From: Nephromyces sp. MM_2019
Lineage: Eukaryota > Apicomplexa > Aconoidasida > Nephromycida
DNA length: 38,535 bases
Assembly (NCBI GenBank): GCA_015657535.1
Contig: JADHZB010001155.1
Coordinates: forward strand, 16,287 to 54,821
Direction: 5' to 3'
The first letter of the stretch is position 1. Every line of letters starts with the position of its first letter. Below are positions 33,365 to 38,535 of the stretch, piece after piece. The notes beneath the pieces were generated by a model. That model did no database searches. It had not been told where the DNA came from and saw nothing but the letters and a program-made list of their open reading frames with translations. A program made the translations under genes and the position numbers.

Positions 33365-35655
33365 ATGCTAATTTAAATATGCTGGAATTCTACGTCACAT
33401 TGTTGGCTATTTGAGGGCACTGATTCTAACGAAATGTACACAATGCTTATTCTAGAGACTCCTTCCTTTGGTTTCTAGTGACTGTCATCTTGCGCGCAGT
33501 AAATATTACAATACTAATAGAATGAACTGACGTTCTTTTTTTTAAATAAATGTATACCTTGCTCACGGAAGCAATTCTGAGAGCCAATGGGAAATATTCC
33601 GCCGAAGTTATTTCAGAGTTCTAAGAGACTTCATTTTAAGTCTATACCTCTGGGTTATGCATGCTCCCTTCATCCTGCGAAAGCCATCCTTCACCCAAAA
33701 AGCCTTCGTTAGTTTTTTGTTCAAAAGATTATTAGAATAACATAAATTTGGCATTTTTTCTTTCGCGGTGAACACGGAGCTATCCGGAGGTTTTGATACC
33801 CATAGCTATCCGAATTTTTATAAAATTCCTAAAATGTCGTTACTGAATATGGGAACGCCTGTCCACTTCAGGATGGTGTGAAACATAGCGCACTGATATC
33901 TTTAGTTGATAGAAGAGTAATGTGGATGCTGAAAGATGGAATGGCATGTAGAATTGGTCGTGCTTGGCTTTTATAATTTCAACTATAAACTTGCTGCTGG
34001 GATAAGTTAACAGCACACTTTTGAGGTCTAGTATCATTATACTGTGTATCGCAAAGCGCATGTATAGGCTGGTTTATGCCTCAGCTTTGAAACTGAAAAT
34101 TATCCACTATAATTTTTGATTTGTCCTCCTTAGTGCGCTCTTTTTTGCCAGTATAATTGCAGTAGTTTATGCCGCTACTTAAAACTGAAATTCATGAGCC
34201 TCCGATATCACTGGTGCCCTTTTTTAAGGATGAAACACAGCTGAAGGGCTCTGAACTTCACCTCCTTAAGACAAGCTAGATCTTAAACAGATTGAGAATG
34301 TGAATCATCCATGAGATGCATGCATCGGTACTGATTGTAGGGACTGCGTAGTTCGGTAGTCTATGTTCACTGGCAATTTTTTATGGCATGGCTTGTAATT
34401 CCTGTGCTTTACACAGCTGTATTGCCCTGTAAGCCTTTCCTTCTAACTAAATAGTCGCCCGTTGCTCTAACTCGAATGCTTGCATTAATGCATTAAAGAC
34501 TTAAAAAAAAACTGTTTGCCTAGCCTTTGAGTAGGAATTTGGAAGAATGCGTAGTGGTGTGCGTCGGGGAGGCTACTAAATTTGGTTGTATCATAATTCA
34601 ACCCGCCAATAAATGTTTTCTTAGCTTCCTCCTTGGTTTTGTGGTTGTAGCTCGCCATGAACTGCTTCAGGACTGTACAAATGTTTCCCCACATCTGTAT
34701 TTAGCATAGCAGTATCAGGCTTACTCGGTTTGCTCGGCGAACCTGTGTTCTTTCACGATGACTTGATTAGATCTACGTGATAAATCTTGAAACACTTTTT
34801 ACTGGTTCCAAAGGATATGAACATCAACTAGTATATTGGGAATTTTTTGTTGTTGTCAAAACCTGTGAGCTTAAACGTAATGCTAGCGAAACATTCCTGG
34901 AAGCCGGTTTAAAGCAAAGATTATCTGGTGCTAACTTTGCTGTCAAAAGGTTCGGCAGTGCTACGTTCCAATTACGCATTTCGCTTAAGTTTGCTTAATA
35001 GCATTGGGACCTGATTTTCCTGAGTAAATGCTGGTAACACATTGCTATTATCTCGGGATATGCTTGAAATATGAAGTTCACCTGGATGGCGAGCAAGCCA
35101 TAAGCAGGTAGAAGAAACCTGAGGATAAGCACCGCAACATCACAAATATTTTGATGATACTTCAAATGGGGTGTAACTGCTATGCTTGCCTCCTTTGCTT
35201 TAATTTTTTGAAAGGGCTCATATATCCAAATTTCACCACATATAGGTAGTACGAGCAGATCGTCTAAACCTAGGTTGTAAAAGCTTTTGTTTGCTGTGTG
35301 AAAAAGCTTCTTCTTCCTCTATAAAATTGAATTATTTTCTGCTTAAATAATTTAAGGATGGAAACCACGAGGAACGGAGCCCATGGCACTGAGCTGCGCC
35401 ACAATGGCTAGAAGTGGTACGTATTTATCTAGGTTACAGAATTAAATTGCGTAACTTGATATTATAGCCCGCGAAGAATTGAAATTTTGCAGGTTGTACA
35501 CAAAGTGAGCTATTAAGCGGCGGATGCTTAACGGTTAGGGGGTCCTTCCCAAGAATTATGCATGCCGATACTTTTACGAGATACTTTAAACAGATATTGG
35601 GTGCAGCGAAAGTGCTAAAAAGTTAGGAAAGGATTTTTCTAGCTACTTCGAAACA
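33365..35655. other. Intergenic region upstream of the H2A-like gene
   Basis: There is no supported gene over about 2.2 kb. ORFs at 34,485-34,709 and 34,777-34,998 lack any recognisable motif. A TATA-like box lies at 35,320-35,326, and two short frames that may be leader exons of the H2A-like gene occur at 35,383-35,626. Confidence 0.5.
35320..35326 (+). promoter_or_regulatory. TATA-like box upstream of the H2A-like gene
   Basis: TATAAAA follows a pyrimidine-rich stretch. It is 63 bases before an ATG at 35383 and 336 before the ATG of the long H2A-like frame, so if it is used the transcript has a long leader or an extra 5' exon. Confidence 0.3.
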
Positions 35656-36417
35656 ATGAAGCAGTCGCGCGGGAGGCATGCGATTGGCAAAGCTCCAAGC
35701 CGCGCAGCGTTAAGGCCTTCATGGGCACAAGTTAGCCATGCAGAAAAGTGGAACCCCTCGGATATAGAGAAGTTCATCGACGTTGGGGAACCGGTTGGAA
35801 TCGCGAGAAGTAAAAATTCCTCTAAAAAGACTGTCGCAATTTGCAATAGCGGACTTACGGAGGCCGAGGGGGTTTCTTTTCCTGATTTACGAAGTACAAT
35901 CACTGTTGTTAGTAAGGTAACAGGACCAAAGAACAGGAGATTGCAAGTCAATGGTTCAGGAACAGGCACGAAACGTGCTCAAACTACAGGAAAACGCCGA
36001 GTGTTTCTTGCTCGACGAAGCTCAACTACAGGAGACACCCAAGCCAAGCGAGCAACGCAGCGACAAAGTGAGCTTCGCACACAAAAATTAATATCCCAAT
36101 CTAAGTCTTATATCGGCGATAATGCCGAGCAGCTTATTAGCGACGGTACCGGACTACCCGTAACCACGCAGGTTTTGGACTTTCCTAGCAGCGTCCTAAG
36201 AAAGTTACTAAAAAAAATTGTGGGGTGCGAAAAGGTGAGTAATGGAGCAGCAGTGTATATTTCGGCAGTGCTGGAATACCTGGTGGTTGAACTTCTAGAA
36301 TTAGCTGGACATACTGCACTGCTTCACAACAAGCGCAGGATATTGCCTAGACACATACAAATCGTCGTAAGGAATGACCGAGAATTGGAGGCCTTAATGC
36401 TGTCGCCGAAGAGATAA
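35656..36417 (+). CDS. Histone H2A-like variant, long N-terminal extension, no docking domain
   Basis: An uninterrupted frame of 253 residues ends in TAA. Residues ~174-249 are an H2A histone fold: LDFPSSVLRKLLKK aligns with canonical [34 protein letters not shown] with [20 protein letters not shown], and RRILPRHIQIVVRND with [15 protein letters not shown]. The chain stops four residues after the last fold helix begins, so the docking domain ([16 protein letters not shown] in the neighbouring H2A) is missing. Acidic-patch residues E207, E212, E215, D241 and E243 remain, but the middle acidic residue of NDEE is R242. The RVGAGAP L1 loop is KVSNGAA. The first ~172 residues are Ser/Thr/Lys/Arg-rich with basic clusters (GKRRVFLARR, AKRATQRQ) and unrecognised. 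Docking-domain loss recalls mammalian short H2As, but the N-terminal extension does not. It could be a chromatin variant for a special stage or locus. Upstream leader exons may add or replace N-terminal residues. Confidence 0.85.
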   Translation: MKQSRGRHAIGKAPSRAALRPSWAQVSHAEKWNPSDIEKFIDVGEPVGIARSKNSSKKTVAICNSGLTEAEGVSFPDLRSTITVVSKVTGPKNRRLQVNGSGTGTKRAQTTGKRRVFLARRSSTTGDTQAKRATQRQSELRTQKLISQSKSYIGDNAEQLISDGTGLPVTTQVLDFPSSVLRKLLKKIVGCEKVSNGAAVYISAVLEYLVVELLELAGHTALLHNKRRILPRHIQIVVRNDRELEALMLSPKR

Positions 36418-37993
36418 AATAGCCATACTTCTAGAGGATGACATTGTGTTGATATCAGTAGTGCCAGGCGGGGATTCGTTGTATACTCCAAGCTCGTATA
36501 GCAACACAAAAGAATGCTTAGTATTTTTGTCATGCAAACTTAAATCTGATGCATCTATGTTGACAATTAAAGCACATCCAGGTTTTCCTGTATATGACTA
36601 ACTAATGGCTTTCCGCTGTCAAAACGACCTTCCTAGCAGTCCTGCTTATACTATAGATTACATTTGGCCAAGCAATATCCTACTCAATTAAGCTGTAGGC
36701 AGGATACTTTTCCACCGTTTTGTAAATTCGGCTTGTATTAATGAATACCCATCACACCAGTATCAGCAATAAATTACGTATGCATTTAATGCGATGTCAT
36801 CTATGAATTTTTGTTTCTTTAAAGAATTGCTAAATTCTGGGGTGCAGCTGTGCGCCAAATAAAAAATTGAAATTACAACCGTTTTAAAAGCAACGGCACT
36901 TAACTGCAAGGCTATCAACTTTTGCAGCTTTCAAGTACTCATGCGATCAATGATCATGCAGAATAACAACTAGTGGATATGAGGATAGTGGCTACACGAG
37001 CAATGGAACTGTTTGAAATTTTTTGCTTCCCGAATAAAATAAAATCATATTTTTATAGTCGAGGTCTGTATTCACCGCCGGGCTGCTTGCAGCGTTTTGC
37101 ATGAATGGATAATAGCTAATACAGGATGCAAAACATACATAGTATGCCGGTGGTAAGGTAGCAAAAGCTCGCAAAAAGAGCAGGTGCATCTTGGCGATTT
37201 CAGAGTGAAAATGCTTTTATTTATGTGTTAATAAGACAAGACATTAATTTCTTTGCCCATGCATGTCTCAATATTCATGTGCTATTCAACAAATGCGCCA
37301 TTAGCTGCAGATCAGATCTCAATATGGCAGCGATATTATGTTTTCCACACGATAATACTAAGCCGCGTAATATCACGAGATAGCAAAAAATAAAATCACC
37401 TTCGGTAGCCAATAAGTCAATTGTTGCACATCTCCTGCGTCATGCCAGCAACAAATGAAACTTTACACCAGCTGCAAAGCACACTCCGTGAACCTTGCGC
37501 AGATAACTTGCCTAATCCTAAAAATTTACAAAACTTTGAAAAGCTAATTTATAGGCTTTTTTTTGGGTGTCTTCTTTCTTGATGATAACGCAGCAGCATG
37601 AACTGATGTACGTGCTACGCTAAAATGTATAGCCTTCCAGAGATGACGTACTGCCACGGGTTACGGGAAGTATCTCAAGACTTTCCTGCTGGGGCTATAT
37701 AAGCTGCCGTCGTGAACTGGCTTTTGTTGGCATGCGTTATCTAAGCGGCCGCGCAGCGCGTGCCTTGCGCCTTAACAGCTAGTCATCGTATTCGGCGAAA
37801 AATTGTTTCCCCCTTTTAAATGCCGCCGACGGATGTCCGGGGTCCGCCACTCCCCCCGCAGAGGGTTGGAAACTATCACCCACGTCTTTTAAAACTATAT
37901 GTTTGTTATCCGTATCGAGACGTTGCAGAGTTCAGTTCTAGCGCAAGTGGAATATTTTATTGGAAGTTATAGGGTATTATTCAAGTAACAAAA
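36418..37993. other. Spacer between the two H2A-family genes
   Basis: There is no ORF with support over 1.6 kb. AATAAA-like motifs occur at about 36,771 and 36,856 and could end the H2A-like transcript. The last 300 bases contain a GC-rich block (about 37,740-37,870) and a TATA-like box at 37,696-37,702, and probably hold the H2A promoter. Confidence 0.5.
37696..37702 (+). promoter_or_regulatory. TATA-like box upstream of canonical H2A
   Basis: TATATAA sits in GGGGCTATATAAGCTG, a good TATA context, 292 bases before the H2A ATG. The distance implies a long 5' UTR or a 5' UTR intron. It is similar to the spacing of the TATA-like box before the H2A-like gene. Confidence 0.35.
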
Positions 37994-38377
37994 ATGTCTT
38001 CAAAAGGTAAAGGAGGAAGAAAGAAGTCCGAGAAATCGGTTTCAAAATCTGTAAAGGCTGGACTTCAGTTTCCCGTCGGCAGAATTAGTCGATTTTTGAA
38101 GCGTGGAAGGTACGCTAAGAGGGTTGGTGCTGGTGCTCCCGTTTACCTCGCTGCCGTTTTGGAATACCTTGCGGCGGAGATTTTAGAACTTGCTGGTAAT
38201 GCCGCGAAGGACCATAAGAAGTCAAGAATAATCCCAAGGCACATTCAACTGGCCGTTCGTAATGATGAGGAATTGAGCAAGTTTTTGAGATCTGCCACGA
38301 TCGCCAGTGGTGGTGTGATTCCTAATGTTCATAATGTATTATTGCCAAAGAGCTCTAAGAAGGGCAAGGCAGCGTAA
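37994..38377 (+). CDS. Histone H2A, canonical type
   Basis: An intronless frame of 127 residues has normal H2A length. It begins [20 protein letters not shown]; the ATG context is AACAAAAATG. The fold is complete: [57 protein letters not shown], and the docking segment [13 protein letters not shown]. All acidic-patch residues are present (E57, E62, E65, D91, E92, E93). The tail KSSKKGKAA has no SQ[ED] motif, so it is not an H2A.X type, and the L1 loop and docking segment are not H2A.Z-like. It packages DNA in the nucleosome as an H2A-H2B dimer. A histone-type stem-loop 141 bases past the stop suggests replication-dependent, non-polyadenylated mRNA. Confidence 0.97.
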   Translation: MSSKGKGGRKKSEKSVSKSVKAGLQFPVGRISRFLKRGRYAKRVGAGAPVYLAAVLEYLAAEILELAGNAAKDHKKSRIIPRHIQLAVRNDEELSKFLRSATIASGGVIPNVHNVLLPKSSKKGKAA

Positions 38378-38490
38378 ATAGATGCGTGTAAATTGAACAG
38401 AAGCACTAATGGGAGTCAGAGTCATTGAGATGTAGAGAAGGAAGGGTTTTGAAAATGTGTCTAAATATATCCTAACTGAGTTTTCTATCC

Positions 38491-38503
38491 GATCAACTTG
38501 ATC
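38491..38503. repeat. Short palindrome in the H2A 3' flank
   Basis: GATCAACTTGATC pairs 6 + 6 around one base. It lies 16 bases before the histone-type stem-loop. It may be incidental. Confidence 0.4.
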
Positions 38504-38518
38504 AAAACTATAATATAA

Positions 38519-38534
38519 GGCTCCACTCGGAGCC
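38519..38534 (+). terminator. Histone-type 3' stem-loop candidate
   Basis: GGCTCC-ACTC-GGAGCC forms a perfect 6-bp stem with a 4-nt loop, the exact architecture of the histone mRNA 3' hairpin. It is preceded by an A/T-rich flank (AATATAA) and followed by A at the window end. The GGCTC/GAGCC core matches the consensus stem. The sixth pair is C-G instead of U-A and the loop is ACUC instead of UUUC, so stem-loop-binding protein recognition is not certain. It lies 141 bases after the H2A stop, a longer distance than in animals. Confidence 0.45.
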
Positions 38535-38535
38535 A

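Overview
This is an AT-rich piece of a eukaryotic nuclear genome. The evidence is spliceosomal GT-AG introns with pyrimidine-rich acceptors, a five-exon actin gene, two histone H2A-family genes and an interstitial TTTAGGG telomere-type repeat. Large T-rich introns, low gene density and a long-form LOG-family enzyme fit a protist or alga. I cannot place it more precisely from sequence alone. There is no operon structure, and I found no rRNA, tRNA or CRISPR array.

Layout. At 1-3.2 kb two minus-strand genes lie head to tail: a spliced gene with a probable VPS9-domain start that runs off the left edge through a 12-bp minisatellite, and a gene for an acidic protein I do not recognise. From 3.2 to 9.5 kb no gene is supported; the stretch holds purine-rich and TG-rich tracts, nested inverted repeats and a 33-bp tandem repeat. 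At 9,541-14,848 (plus strand) lies a complete but divergent actin gene whose exons all join in frame. The stretch 14.9-20.8 kb has no supported gene but contains a minisatellite and a long, fully paired hairpin near 19.05 kb. At 20.8-22.45 kb (minus strand) is a four-exon orphan gene. After a 4.2-kb gap comes an uninterrupted LOG-family gene (26,666-27,760). A strongly T-rich stretch follows. At 32.0-33.4 kb is a three-exon gene with a chitobiase C-terminal-like (FN3-like) domain. The right end holds two intronless H2A-family genes: an unusual H2A with a long N-terminal extension and no docking domain (35,656-36,417), and a canonical H2A (37,994-38,377) followed by a histone-type 3' stem-loop at the very edge.

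The genes are mostly unrelated housekeeping or lineage-specific loci. The exception is the H2A pair, where a divergent variant sits 1.6 kb upstream of a canonical H2A in the same orientation. This variant is the most interesting object in the window: it keeps the histone fold but lacks the docking domain, has a changed acidic patch, and carries about 170 extra N-terminal residues.
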